Source: Lineus longissimus
Taxonomy: Eukaryota; Nemertea; Pilidiophora; Heteronemertea; Lineidae
Reading direction: 5' to 3'
Length of the DNA stretch: 64,000 nt
Assembly (NCBI RefSeq): GCF_910592395.1
Contig: NC_088310.1
Span: forward strand, 2,053,501-2,117,500
Both the position numbers and the translations under genes were made by a program. Below are positions 1 through 12,238 of the stretch, one piece after another. Position 1 is the first letter of the stretch, and each line of letters opens with the position of its first letter. Under the pieces are notes generated by a model. The model was not told the DNA's origin, ran no database searches, and saw only the letters and a program-made list of their open reading frames with translations.

Positions 1-1118
1 CGTACTAGGCCTAAAGTTGCAAACATTCAACGCATTGCCGAGGTCCCATTTTGAAACCCAATTCACCTTCTGTTTCGCCGCCACAACACGCATTATATAG
101 TATAGATTAGGTCGTACAATTACAATGCACAAAGACACTAAGCAATAAAAAAATCGAACAATATTAGCCATTACAACGAAGAAATTAACACGTTGACATA
201 TTTAAGTACCGAATAAAGTAATTAATATGGTATAGGCCAACACTGTAGATAGCAATTACTGGTAACACCAATTGTAAGATTTAAAAAATAACCGTCCTCT
301 GCCTTGGGTTTTGTGGCAGTTTGTTTTCACTGTCACGTCTAATCTCTTTTAAAATCAATTTGTCACAAACTAAATCATTGAAATGTTACAAATCAGGTTT
401 CGTCATAAAGATGTCGAGTTGTACACCATGTTGAAATTCTGATCTCAGAAGTTGTTCTGGATTCAGGATAAAGTCAGTATGCAGTATTACTTGGTATGTT
501 TCGTATTTCCGAACGACACGAAATAGCAAGGGGCAACATCGCGAGAATTGATTAATCGAACGTCTTCCGGAACAGAGAGGTTCCGCCTCGTAATGTCGAA
601 CTACGATGAGTCTTACATGTACATGTACACCGGTTTTGCTGACGTCATATGAATGTCGTACTGTTCATAAAACAGTTGCGAAAGCTCTCTATTGTATATG
701 GCAGTGGGTCGAAATGTTCTTATCGCTCCTCTCCGAGTCCTCTCTCACACCTCATTTCTTTGCACAGATCCATTTGACGAATTCTGAAAGAAAGATAGGA
801 AGAAGTGTTTCTATACACCTTTCAAGAAATGGGGCGCTGAGTGTCAGAAATAGTGATGTCATAAGGGGAAGTAGGCCTTATGGTGGAGGGACAAAGGAGA
901 TATTCATGGTTGACCAACACACTTGAATGCCTTTAATGACGGACAAGGGGGAAAAAGTAAGTTCCAATGCAAGCCACAAATTTTGGGAAGCATGTATAAA
1001 GGATATAGGTACGCGGAGTTGCTGAGGTACGGACATTAGAAGAATATCTTTGTTAACCGAACTCAATCTTAAAAACCGTTTATTCCCAACATTCTGTATA
1101 TGGAGGAGTGTGCGTGTA

Positions 1119-1139
1119 GGGGGGGGGGGGGGGGGGGGG
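1119..1139 (+). repeat. Poly-G tract, 21 nt
   Basis: An uninterrupted run of 21 G. It could form a G-quadruplex, and its true length in the genome is error-prone to sequence. Confidence 0.9.
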
Positions 1140-1616
1140 TTATCGGTAGTGATGCCCTCCATACATATCTAAAAACCCACTTAAGCGAACTCCACACAAA
1201 AATGTGTTTGTTTGAGTTGTCGGTATCTCTATACATGTCACACATTTTATCATCTCTATACTCTAGTATCCATTTTTAATTATAGATGTAACTCCCCTTA
1301 GGTGTTACGGGGGTATCATACCTAACAATGTAATCCAATAATTACTCTCAGGCAATCATTCCCCGCGTATTGTTTTTCGGAATAGTTGCTCCTCATGAAA
1401 AAAGTAAAAAGCATTTACATTGCTGAAAGTACGTTTCAGTCCTACTAGACGTCATAATACGTGCTTGAAATACGTACAGTCCATGTACCTGTTCCCTGTT
1501 TTATGCAACAACCCTGGGCCTGCTGGCATTTCATGGCCTTATAGATTATGCGCATAGTTGGAACTTACATCATGACGTAAAAAACCCTCTTTTGTATAAT
1601 ATAAGCATTCTTCAGT

Positions 1617-1800
1617 GTGGATCACCCAACTATGAGCGATGCCATATAAAATATGTAATTGAAATGCATTTGCGGATCACCAAACTGGCGATGCCATGAT
1701 AAAATTTAGATTGTGAATCACCAAGCTAGCAACGCCACATCAAAACATGGAATTGCAACGCCATTTTCCAACATGGAATTGAAGTGCGGATCACCCATTT
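1617..1800. repeat. Degenerate tandem repeat, three to four units of about 55 bp
   Basis: Recurring words GGATCACC, CGATGCCAT, AACATGGAATTG. No gene. Confidence 0.55.
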
Positions 1801-2541
1801 TGTCAATCTTACAAGTTTTCAAATCCGTGTTATCTTACACGGAGAAATGTAATATAAGAAAAATGATAATAACACATGACTGTACTTTTCCCCTAACCTT
1901 AAAAAAAAATACTCGTGCGCATTCACTTACATGCAGCCGGTGATTTCATGACGTCACAGGTTTTTGCAATCATAAAATGCTTCAACATCAAAGTTGCTTG
2001 CTGCCATGGTAACTTTTGATCGCGCACTAGGTACTTAGTATTTACGCAATGGTCCGGGTCTGGACCAGTACACATGCCGCGACATCTTGATAGCCTGTGA
2101 AATGAATCCTTGACAAAAGTATCAAGTGTGTTGAGTTTGAAGTTGATACTCTGGATCAGCGATTCGCAATATCTTCTATCAGTAACGCCAGAGAAGATAG
2201 TTTCCCCACGTCGTTCGTATTATCGCCATTTTCGTCATCACCTTGATTCCCAATGAAAAAGTGGTGATAAACACACAGTGATGTGTCGATAATATGTCGC
2301 CTGACGTTAGTTGAATTGCCTAAACATGTACACCCCGATGGATCACTTCAAAGATCTATTCACCGAGAATCATCCAGAGAAGTGAATTCCTAGATGTATG
2401 TAGCCACACAGGAACCCTACCAGAAACGTTAAATAACATTGTGGTTTCTGTGTCTCTTGAACTGCGTTTTTCCTTTGATCTTGTGTATAAGCATCTAGAT
2501 CAAAACAAATATTCGTAGCCTCTAGTAAGGCCTATACATAC

Positions 2542-4115
2542 CCTGATAATTCAGATTGCCATCGCCATCAGCATCCGCTTCCCTGATAAAGTCCTCCACA
2601 TCTTGCATGGACATCTTCATGTCGCCCATCTCAGTCATGGTCGCCTTGAACTCCTCCGCTGTCACGAACCCGTTCCCATCCTTGTCGAACACCCGGAACG
2701 CTTCCAGTAGATCCTCCTCGGGGTCCTCACTCACAGGAACCTCGGCCATGAGCTCAACGAATTCGTTGAATTCGATTCTACCACTTTCTGTATAAAGGAA
2801 ATAGTGATTTGAAGATGCATTTTACAAACGACATGCAGGATTGTAGTAAAGACCCGACAACTTTAATGCCTCAATTACAGGTCATGCTCGGGGTCTTTAT
2901 CACTCAACGAAACAGTTGCCCATCTCCTCGACGAATTTGTTTTCAGAAATCAAAGCTGAAGATCCTTATTTGCTGAAGCAGTAACTCAAAAAGAACCAGT
3001 TATGCATGGACGCAGCAGTGCATGGAAGAAACGAAGGAGTTATTTTGATGACTCTTCCTTACACGAACGTATTCGAGGGAGGGAATGACCACCTACTATC
3101 TAAATCAGCTGCGTCCATCATCTTCTGTATCTCCTTCTCTGTGGGGTTCTGTCCCATGGCCCGGATGACATACCCGAGCTCCTCAACGGATATGGTGTTG
3201 TCACCGTCTTTGTCAAACTGGTTGAATGCATCGCGCAGATCTACAAAGAGTTGGAGGAACTTTCGAAAGACGTGGCTGGATATCAGAACACAGCAGGTTT
3301 ATGGTAATAGCTTGTGGCAATTAGCATACTGGTAGTTACAGTTGGCTGCACTAGCTCACTGGTATTACAGTTGGCGGCAATTAGCATACTGGTAGTTACA
3401 GTTGGCTGCACTAGCTCACTGGTATTACAGTTGGCGGCAATTAGCATACTGGTTGTGGGCGGCAATTAGCACGCTGGTATTAAAGTTTTCAACAATTAGC
3501 AATTCGTTCTCTCAGAATAACTTCCAAGGGTAACTTGTAGTGCTCTGGTATAGAAGGTCAGAATTATCAGAATCAAGATAGCCGATCTAATTTACAACCA
3601 ATTGAACTACAATCGTGGTTCTCTCTGGATTTGTGATACCCATAAAAAGCCCCAAACTAAAGGCTGTAAGTTCAAGTAACAAGCGCTTAAACCAGTTACC
3701 GACACTAGGGTTTATAGGCTTTACATCGATAAACCATTGCCTATGGGCTCAATCCCCTTGAACCCTTTTGTGGAGGTTGCCACATGCTACTTTGATGTGT
3801 TAATCAGTTAATCAATTCCCAGGTTTATAAAGGCTTACTCAGGTCACACCAGCCATGCCAGCCTATGTCGTCTTAACCACTACCTGCCAACTGTCCCCCA
3901 AATGAAACGCTGTGTTGATATTTTTATACTCGCACATTAGACGCAAAACCTCACCATTGAATAAGTGATGATCAATATCATCATCGTCATCATCCCCATA
4001 TCACCACTAGAGGCAAGGCACTAGAGGGAAAGACCGGGACTTAGCAAATTGAACCACTTAAGCCTCACAATAATTCAACAAAGGAAACTACAATGTATTC
4101 TGCAATGCTCACCAT
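2542..4115 (-). CDS. Calmodulin-like EF-hand protein, gene 3 of the array (partial model)
   Basis: Two exons are firm: 3097-3240 (144 nt) and 2542-2787 (246 nt), joined in phase 1 to give the loop DLDKSGRIEFNE. The other loops are DKDGDNTISVEE, DKDGNGFVTAEE and DADGDGNLNYQ. Loop 1 carries Asn at position 6 in place of Gly. The exon 4 donor GTATGT at 2541 is strong, so a short terminal exon should lie below 2542; I did not find it. A possible first exon, ATG followed by gtgagcatt, is at 4113-4115 and closely resembles the gene 2 start (ATG then gtgagcata). The connecting exon 2 was not found, so the 5' limit is tentative. Intron 2 would contain the 60-bp tandem repeat at 3316-3484. Role as for the other two genes: a probable Ca2+ sensor. 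Confidence 0.75.
3316..3484. repeat. 60-bp tandem repeat, about 2.5 copies plus a remnant
   Basis: Copies start with GGCAATTAGCATACTGGT at 3316, 3376 and 3436, with a degenerate remnant at 3458-3484. Each unit holds two related halves of about 30 bp. It lies upstream of the 144-nt exon of calmodulin-like gene 3, probably intronic. Confidence 0.9.
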
Positions 4116-5023
4116 CGAACTGCTTCTGCGTCATGTTACTTGGTCTCTTTGGTTGGTTTTGGTTCTCCTGGAACGAAACAGACGAGAGAAGGTTTTCAAA
4201 CACATCGTCATATTCAGGAAAAACAGGAACGAGAGAACTGAACGATTTCCTACTCAAGTCCTTTTGGTTACAATACATACCAATCCTATGTGTTGTTATG
4301 ATTTCTAGCTGAGAGTGGTTTATGTACGCCAGCTTCTAGAAACAAATAATCATGTGACCTCTATGGTCTCGCTTTAGTCCTGCTCCGTTTAGGTTTAGTT
4401 ATCTTGCCGCAGATCTTGAGATTTAATCTCATTTCACAGAAACCTCTATGAGCACAATGAAAGTTAGCCCATATTACAAGTGAAATTAATAGTAAAACAG
4501 TAAGCATTCTAAATCTCGTTATTGGCAAGAGAGTTAAGAAGTACATTGTTTTGTTTGCAAGAAAATTGAACTCTTTGTTTGTCCAGTTGAATAAACATTT
4601 GATCGATTTTTGATTCGCTTATGTAGCGATTGGCTAATCCTGGGAATCATGGGGGTCTTTGGTTCAGGCATGCCAGGGAGGGGACAGAAATGGAAGGAAT
4701 TTGAAAGCAGTCACGTGCCACTTTTCACCACCAACCAATTACATGTATTTCCTTTACCCAAGGAAGTTCCAAAACTTGCCTAACCGAAGACTGTCTTTGG
4801 CTACCAGTTTCTGTCAACAAGGAAGTTTAGTCAAGAGTGCCGTCATGGTCTTCATGTCACTTTCGAGGTAGCATGCTATTTAGGGGGCCAAATGCGGGAA
4901 GATAATTCCTCTTACCATGTTCTCGACCCCGAGGAAATCTCTTTCTACTAGCGGCTTCTAGTAATATCTCACTTTCGTCATTAACACTGATTTGTATCTC
5001 ATTATCCTTCTTCCTGCTTCAGG

Positions 5024-5115
5024 TCCCGATATCTCAAGGAAACTTTATCGAGTTGAGAAGGCATGTGTCCCGATATCTCAAGGAAACTTTATCGAGTTGA
5101 GAAGGCATGTGTCCC
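5024..5115. repeat. 44-bp direct tandem duplication
   Basis: Two identical units beginning TCCCGATATCTCAAGG at 5024 and 5068. Recent duplication; no gene recognised here. Confidence 0.9.
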
Positions 5116-6120
5116 CGTTCGCAACAGCTAGTACTCTCTTGAGCCTGAGTCGAGGCGGGAGTCAAGGAATTCACAGACCAAGGCTCTCAGGCACACCAAT
5201 GAAATACGTGTACAACAGGTTTACATTCAACAACGGTTCTGATTCTTCGTATCAACTTGGGGGTAATGAGTAAACATATTGTACATAACAAGCATTACCC
5301 TATTGTCCATTTTTCGTGAGATTTAAAACCCCTGGCTAACTTATTAATTGTTATTTCATGCTTTATGTAATGGATTTGAATATTGCTGGTGTTTAGGTTT
5401 GGTGATGCATTGATAATGCTAACGGTAATGCTACATGTACATAACCTCAACTGTTGGGTTACGACGCCACCTAGGACTATCTGAGCTCATATCAGGATTC
5501 GTTCGTCTGCTCTGCTAATGCCACAGTCACCCTCGGATCGGATCACTGCCAAAAAGGGGCGTAGTTTTCGAATTCGTAGCAGGGGCATAGTGAAAATGCG
5601 GTTATCGAAATAAGTGCGGTGCTTACTTCACATAACACAAAAGTTCCCGCAAAAAATTGCTCCTAAACCAGATATATTGACATAAGCAACCAGAAAGTCC
5701 CGTCAACTGAGCTTGGCTGAAGAAAAGTTAGAATAAATGAATTGCATCAATAATGGCAGCACTGAATGGAGCAGGTTTTGGCCTCCTAGGAGCCAGGAGG
5801 TGAACTAGAATAACTTGAGTTTGTCGTCATCATCATCATACAGAATATGTACAGATGTTAGCAGAAGATGTAATGCATGTTAATGACAACAATCTGTACA
5901 TTTACACCCACATGCGAAACAAACCAAAGCCATGCTCCCTCACCAAGGATAGTGCAGAAGAGTGTGATGTTGCCTCCCTCGGGTGCAAGCTTTGCTAACC
6001 TGGTGAACTGCTGGAAGCCTGCACTTCATATTAATTACACACACAAGTTGGATCATCGAACATTAAACTCATTTATTTTTGGCAAGATCAACAGAATTTT
6101 GTTTGATATTCTTTGTATTG

Positions 6121-6450
6121 ATGACAAATAATCGTTTTCTATTCATCATCCTCCTGACGTCATTTTCAATATTTTGCACTGAAAGTGACAATGAGACATG
6201 CTGTCGATTTTTTTTAGGGAACTCTCTTAAAAGAATAGTACCAGAGTTCGATTGTGAAATTCACGTTCCGTTTCAAACAGCCAATACATTTCTGAAAGAA
6301 AATCGGCTGTATGATAGGGTCAGAAACTTAACGAATTCTGTGAGATATATCAACACAAATGTACATTGTGTAGTGATATATCCGAAAGAGTACGCGGTTG
6401 ATCGGGTTAATGGTGGATCATCAGTCATTTTGACATATATTGAAATGTAA
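6121..6450 (+). CDS. Hypothetical small secreted protein ORF, 109 residues
   Basis: The ATG opens a hydrophobic leader (MTNNRFLFIILLTSFSIFC), followed by an ectodomain-like sequence with a Cys pair (NETCCRF), two further Cys and the Asn-glycosylation site NLT, ending at TAA. I recognise no family. It is the only ORF in this gap with a convincing leader, but base composition gives no clear coding signal. It may be chance or one exon of a larger gene. Confidence 0.25.
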   Translation: MTNNRFLFIILLTSFSIFCTESDNETCCRFFLGNSLKRIVPEFDCEIHVPFQTANTFLKENRLYDRVRNLTNSVRYINTNVHCVVIYPKEYAVDRVNGGSSVILTYIEM

Positions 6451-6525
6451 ATTTCGATATTTCGACTGGTCCCGATTCACGTGCACATACACCCTCATTG
6501 TAGCCGTTGAAAAGCTTAACTTATT

Positions 6526-7841
6526 TCACTCGAGAATATAGAGGATATCACATCGCACAAATCCTGGATTAGGTATATGGATCATACATGTATTCAACTG
6601 TGGAACCAGTCTATCAACGTCATTTGTAAGAGTCCCAAAGACATTGACAGAGAGAAAATCCGCCAATGCCCAGCCGGGCATCCAAGGGGAGACACTCAGG
6701 AACATTACTCCTGCATAGCTAAATAATGCAAAACGGAATGCCCGTTGGCATAAGTCTGATGGCAAAAATCCGATTATCCCTAACATCCCAAGATCCAATT
6801 CATTAAACGTACGCTGACCTTTAACATGTCTCATCTTTACTAAGGACTGGCTAACCACATCTTCCCAGTGCCGAGGAGATGCATGCAAATTGCTTGTTGT
6901 AAGTTCCGTCGAACCTGGGGCACAAACGTGATGACACTTTCAGTGTCCACACGTAATAACAAGGACACTTTCATCCTGACAACATGATGACGTTCTGTAT
7001 TCTGTAAGGTGGCGGTTAAAATCGGCATTCTCAAGCAGTTCCCGTCCCTCTTACCACTAACGAATGTGTAAATCGCCCATTGAACAAAGATCAATATAAA
7101 AAGGGGAGTCTCTTCTATTCTTAATATTACTCCTGTCGTAAATATAGAGTACTTCTGACTATATTTGATATGGAGTACTACACAGCTAAAAAATAAATTT
7201 CTTATTGATCTCGGTTACCTTTCCCCATAAAGAATGTTCACCTTCATCAAGTATTCTATCAATAAAATATAAAGTCAACGATTTGGCGAATTCTCAATGA
7301 AATATCGGCGAAATCGATTATAACAACATGTGTACCCAACTGCTTTTATGCAGTTACAAAAAGCACAGAGGTTTCTGCTCCCCGTGTGACTAAAACAATA
7401 CCCCTTGGCATTTGGCGCAGTAAGTATCAGGCAGGTTCCAGAATAAGAAAGAACTACTCTTTTTAAACCATCATCCCACATAGCACCGCTGGCAAGCCTA
7501 CCGACATCGTACTGGTCCTGGCCCAAATCAATACTATCAGACTACTTTATGCCATCGGCTTTACTTATTTCTGCCCCAATCGATGCTTGATAGCTGCAGA
7601 ACCATATTTTACCAACGGGCAGGAGATTCGCTCAGCTTTAAAACACGATCAAGTTACCAACAACAAAGGGAAAGTTTTCAAAAGCAGCGAGAGCAGCGAA
7701 GGCGGACATGAGGAGGTCGGAGTTTTGTAAACATCTCATCCCCTCTTGTTCAGGTATGACCTCCACAAAGTGACAGCTATCCAGGAAACGTTTTGCATAC
7801 ATCAGCGGCGTTAACGATTGCTTTCTTACGGAACACAACAA
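6526..7841 (-). pseudogene. Cluster of coding-like minus-strand segments, unassigned
   Basis: Three separate open segments read like protein. 7638-7841 contains MYAKRFLDSCHFVEVIPEQE and an Ala/Leu-rich stretch. 6840-7094 contains VSLLLRVDTESVITFVPQV. 6526-6888 contains RAFRFALFSYAGVMFLSV and ends with VRCDILYILE. The last two overlap in different frames, and I see no clean splice sites joining them. A decayed gene or transposon remnant fits, but I do not recognise the family. Confidence 0.25.
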
Positions 7842-8353
7842 AAGTGTTGCCTATAAACTACTTTCCGTTGTTACTATGAAGAAGACCACAGCGATACTCA
7901 CGAGAAGTACAGACGAGTGTAGAAAAATGAACTTACCATTATTCTAGTAAACAATCCTAATCTACTCCTAACTGCTCTGATGTCGAGACTGCTGTTGAAG
8001 CTATTTGTGCTTGGTGACAGTAGTTAGAATGCGGCTGTAACTATGCTTGATGTAATAATGGTAAATGCTCTACCGGCAGCTCCTTTCATCATGTAAGCAT
8101 ATAATAGCTTCAGGCTTATATTAATCATAGGCTACATTCCTCAAGGCTTTGCTGAGCAGTATGCCAGGCACTGTTGATATTTTGTGAAAATGTGATCTGA
8201 TTCATGATTGATGTATTTATGATTTCAATTGTGTTCTTAAGCTAGTTAAAGTTTCATGCATTAGTGCTCTGATACGTGGAACGCTTACTTGTACATTCTT
8301 TCATGTTAATCTAAGTCTTTCAATCTAAGTGTTCGACTCCCAGTCGAGGGACG

Positions 8354-8481
8354 TCTTCAGGTGACAGGGAGGGCAACTCTTCAGGTGATATGGAGAGGGC
8401 AACTCTTCCGGTAATGGATGGGGCAACTCTTCCGGTGATAGAGTGGGCAACTCTTCAGTTGATGGAGGGGCAACTCTCTCT
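8354..8481. repeat. Short minisatellite, about 5 units of 25-28 bp
   Basis: Degenerate units of the form GGGCAACTCTTCMGGTGATA. Intergenic. Confidence 0.8.
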
Positions 8482-9183
8482 GAGAGAGCGTAGATTTCCT
8501 TCTTGGGATGGAATACCAGTATTGTGTGAAGAGCAGGTGAATGAAAACAAAATCTGCACTATCTAAGTATATTTATTTGCATAATCAATCATACATTAGC
8601 CTATTCAATCGTAAATGATACCAAAATGTACAGCAGGAATATATAGCGTACATGCAACCAATTATTTGTCAAGCAATTAGCAAGCAATTAGCAAGCTATT
8701 CTGACCCAGGCATCATGCTCAATACGGCCGGACAGAGCCTTTGACAAACAACCCTTTTGATATCTCATTACGCCATGGCGGCGGGGTGTCTATCCCTTCG
8801 CAGTCCACGAGGTTCTCATGATAAGTGATTGACAGCCTTTCTTTCAAAAACATGTATTCCAATATATACACTGGATACGGGACAGCTCCCTGACAGAGCT
8901 TTGGCAGTGAATTTGAAAATCGTCCTTATTGCTCCAGAGCTGCATAGGCTATGGCAGAGTTAGCTGGACATCATATGGCAGAATTCTGCAAAAAAAACCA
9001 GAAAAGATCGTTCAGCCTGGAGTTTCCTATGCCAAAATAGCTACAGTCATTGTTTGCGTGATGCGACGTCCTAGGAGCTTGGCGAAACACTGCAGGGAGA
9101 TGACCGTAGACAGTCGATCAACGTAAATTCACGAAAAGTCTCAATCAAACTAGAAAAGTGTCTTGCTCAATGACCCAACCTAC

Positions 9184-12100
9184 CTTGATAATCAATGACG
9201 CCATCATGATTAGTATCGAACTCGCGTATAAACTCCTCTGCCTCTACAATACTAAACTTCTCATCTCCAAAGTTTGTCAAGTAATATCTCAGCTCCTCTG
9301 GCGTGATCTTTCCATCGCCGTTTCTGTCAAACTTCCTAAATGCTTCCTTAAGCTCTTTCTCTGGATCCACGAACACCATCTTCTTTCCCATCAGCTCAAC
9401 GAATTCGTTGAATTCAACCGTCCCATTACCTGGAAAAGAATAGGTGATATGATTGTGTCCGCAGACTTTTGTGTGCCATCACCCTTCCACCCTGAACGTA
9501 AATCAGTGCTGCCAGCCACGTTTGGCGTGAGAGTAGCGACATCGCCTCGTAAACAATAAGGTAAGATTTCAAAGAGTTACTAATTTTCGAAGGTTCTTCA
9601 AAATAATAAAACAGATTTGTCTTCTCAGAGAAATTGTATAACTTTATCTGAGGGGGGCTTGATCAAGGGAAAGGAGTCACAAGACGTGAGAAGGGCGGGC
9701 CTGTATGTAACACGTGAATCTGATGGCAATAGTTTGTCAGATCTCGTTCTAGCGGCCAGGCGTATGCTCTGCAACGAAACATGTTATCTTTAGTTCGTCT
9801 TACCATCTCGATCCACGGCCTTGATCATCTCCTCTGCCTCAGCTAAAGTGGGGTTGTCTCCAAAAGCTTGCATCGCCTTCCTCAACTCTGTAGATGAGAT
9901 CCTCTCATTGCCGTCTTCGTCAAAGAAGGTGAATGCTTCTCGCAACTCTGCAAAGAAAGCGTGCTTTCAAAATAAAAGTGGTAAAGTGCAACAACTTTTT
10001 ACTATAATAACTACTGTTTTTCATACAAATCATCAGTGAAATGAATCTACTACTTCGCTGTTGGAGGATGTGTTTGCCAGATACAATTTGTTGCAGTTGA
10101 TCACTCCCCGCCGATGGAACATGTTGAGGTTTCGGTAAAGCTGGAGGCCACATTGCTATGCGTGAGCCATTATTATGTCAGAGCCAATGTTATCAGAATC
10201 AGAATACATGTATGTATATATGTATATGCAACGCTCAGTGACAACATGGCGTGAAATCACGTCACCTAGTGCCATCCTCGGACTTTCTCTATAGTCTTCT
10301 TGACAGAATGTCGGGTACTTTTTTTGTCTTTGCTTACGCCATTCTAGACTGCTTACCCTAGACCAATACTTACCCGTAATCTGCGTCTCTGTCAGATGAA
10401 GCTTGGTGCTATGACACACATGATTACTGCGAGCCGGCTTTTCAGTCTTACCATTCGTGTCTTGCGACTGTAAAATGCAAAAGAAGTAAACAAAGTAAAA
10501 ACAAGAATGAAACTGCATCTCCTTCTTAAAGGACGAGGTAGATTATCTCTTCACTATGCCTGTTCTTCTCCTGTTCTATTCGTAAGCTATTATTCTGTTC
10601 GACGTTTTCTAATGTTCGTTTCAATTTTTAGCTGTTACAAAACTTAGCTTCTTCGACACTATTTATTCTTGAATGGCAATAAACTAACCAGCTGACCGCT
10701 GATTTTTAGCATATCAGCATTCAAACCATAGATTTTAGAATATCTGGGAAGTGTATCTCAAGTGAATAGACATATATCTGGCGGTTCCTCAACGCCTTTC
10801 TTCCACTTGACCATAAATTTACCAGCTGATGACGCAAACTGATTCCGCCACACTTTGCCTGACAAGGACTAAACTATTGAGTGGCCATTATTGACATATG
10901 CATTCACATACCTTTGTGATGCAGTTGAAAGAGGAAGTTAAAAGTGAATTCCATGCACCTATCACTTGTTTTGTCATTTTATTATTTACTGCCTTAACTT
11001 CGAGAAATATGTCAACATTGATCAAACCTCATGTCAACAAGCATAGAATCCGAAATCTGTTCGAGGCGGGATTGCAGGTTATCTTATACTGTTGATCTGT
11101 CAATAATGAATAACGGTACCCTGCTACTTTGAAAAACTGACTTAGATGACCTGAAAGTGTCAACTCGTTATGAAGCATTTGTACATATTTTATTACAAAG
11201 GTCGTATGCAGAAACCTGTTTAGTGGATTTTACCGAGTTTTGAGAAAATGTTCAGCTGGAGCTCGTGGGTTCGGTTGCTAATTTTTAACTCAGTGACAAG
11301 TCATGCACTGGTTCAGGTTTGGCTAATAAGTGACAAAAAGCGATTATTAGGCGCGAATAGCTCTTATGGATATTGTGTTACAAAATCTTGGAGAACTATG
11401 GGTCACTAGGCGACCAATAATCTGGGACACCTGGATTTACCCCGTCCCTATCCCACCACAGTGTTGGCGTACACGCTTCAAAAGCTAAGGGCAAAAGTTC
11501 ACCAAGCCAATTTCTGCATGATAAAAGCATTTCACTGTGCTTATCAACTGCTTATATCCCTTGCAAACAATCTGAACTTGAAAGAAAGTCATCAATTTAT
11601 TTTGTCCATGAACAGAAGCAAATCCCCTGAAGCAAGGGAAACAGCCAACCAGTTGAGGCTGGAAGAGCGAGGGAATTATGCCAAAGAGACATAACGTTCA
11701 CATCAGACGACATATCATTAAGAGTCAAACCGAACTTGACTAATCATAAACGACGGACAGACAGACAGTCGAAGGGGATGCCGAACTGACAAGAGTGTAT
11801 CAGATCTGGTTCGAAAACGACTTTGACTTCAATAAACTGTCAATTCAATAACTTGGCATCAACTATTCTATGATTCCTCATCACCCCCTTTTCCGCATAA
11901 GTTCGCTTCTAGTTGCTCTTTCCTGTAATCTATGAAGGAATGCTATCGCGGCACGGTCAACAATTTGAAAGTATAGATCAAGGCAAACACAAGGTCATCT
12001 TTAAACTAAGTTGGACGCAGAATTATTTGTCTGTGGTATCTAAAAGGCCCGTATTCTGATGGTGTATAGCCAACGGATTGGCAACTCCATGAATTACTGC

Positions 12101-12238
12101 TCCTTATATCACCAACTTTGTTTACCCATCTGATATTTATACTGCATGAATTGAAATACTGGTAATACAAATCATTCTGCAGGACACTGCACGAGATTAA
12201 GTGCTAAACAGTACATGGAAATGGAATATGCTCACCAT
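9184..12238 (-). CDS. Calmodulin-like EF-hand protein, gene 2 of the array (3' exon not found)
   Basis: Supported exons are 12236-12238 (ATG followed by donor gtgagc), 10374-10467, 9804-9947 (144 nt) and 9184-9429 (246 nt), in phases 0,1,1. Exon 2 ends with LHLTETQIT, which aligns with calmodulin QLTEEQIA, and the frame runs on as ELREAF. The N-terminal extension of about 20 residues is rich in Lys, Ser and His. EF loops are DEDGNERISSTE, DRDGNGTVEFNE, DRNGDGKITPEE and DTNHDGVIDYQ, the last closed by a terminal exon. Loop 1 has Glu instead of the usual Gly at position 6. By analogy with gene 1 a very short terminal exon (about 25-30 nt) should lie between 9183 and 4116; I could not identify it. 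Likely a Ca2+-binding sensor. The ATG exon is inferred from its exact match to the array's pattern. Confidence 0.82.

Larger units (their letters stand above)
1..2541. other. No gene recognised
   Basis: Holds the poly-G run and a degenerate tandem repeat. The terminal exon of calmodulin-like gene 3 should lie here or further left, but no short EF-hand tail was found. Confidence 0.5.

Noticed and set aside
3880-3930. Exon 2 for calmodulin-like gene 3 ending GGACAGTTGGCAG at a GTAGTG donor
   Set aside because: Frame and donor are possible, but the encoded residues do not resemble the LTEEQIA-type helix of the other genes.
5870-6020. Minus-strand Ig-like stretch (GGNITLFCTILGEGAWLWF)
   Set aside because: Suggestive, but only about 50 residues are open, the borders are poor and the key second cysteine is not seen.
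9158-9559. 133-residue plus-strand protein
   Set aside because: Antisense shadow of the EF-hand exon 9184-9429.
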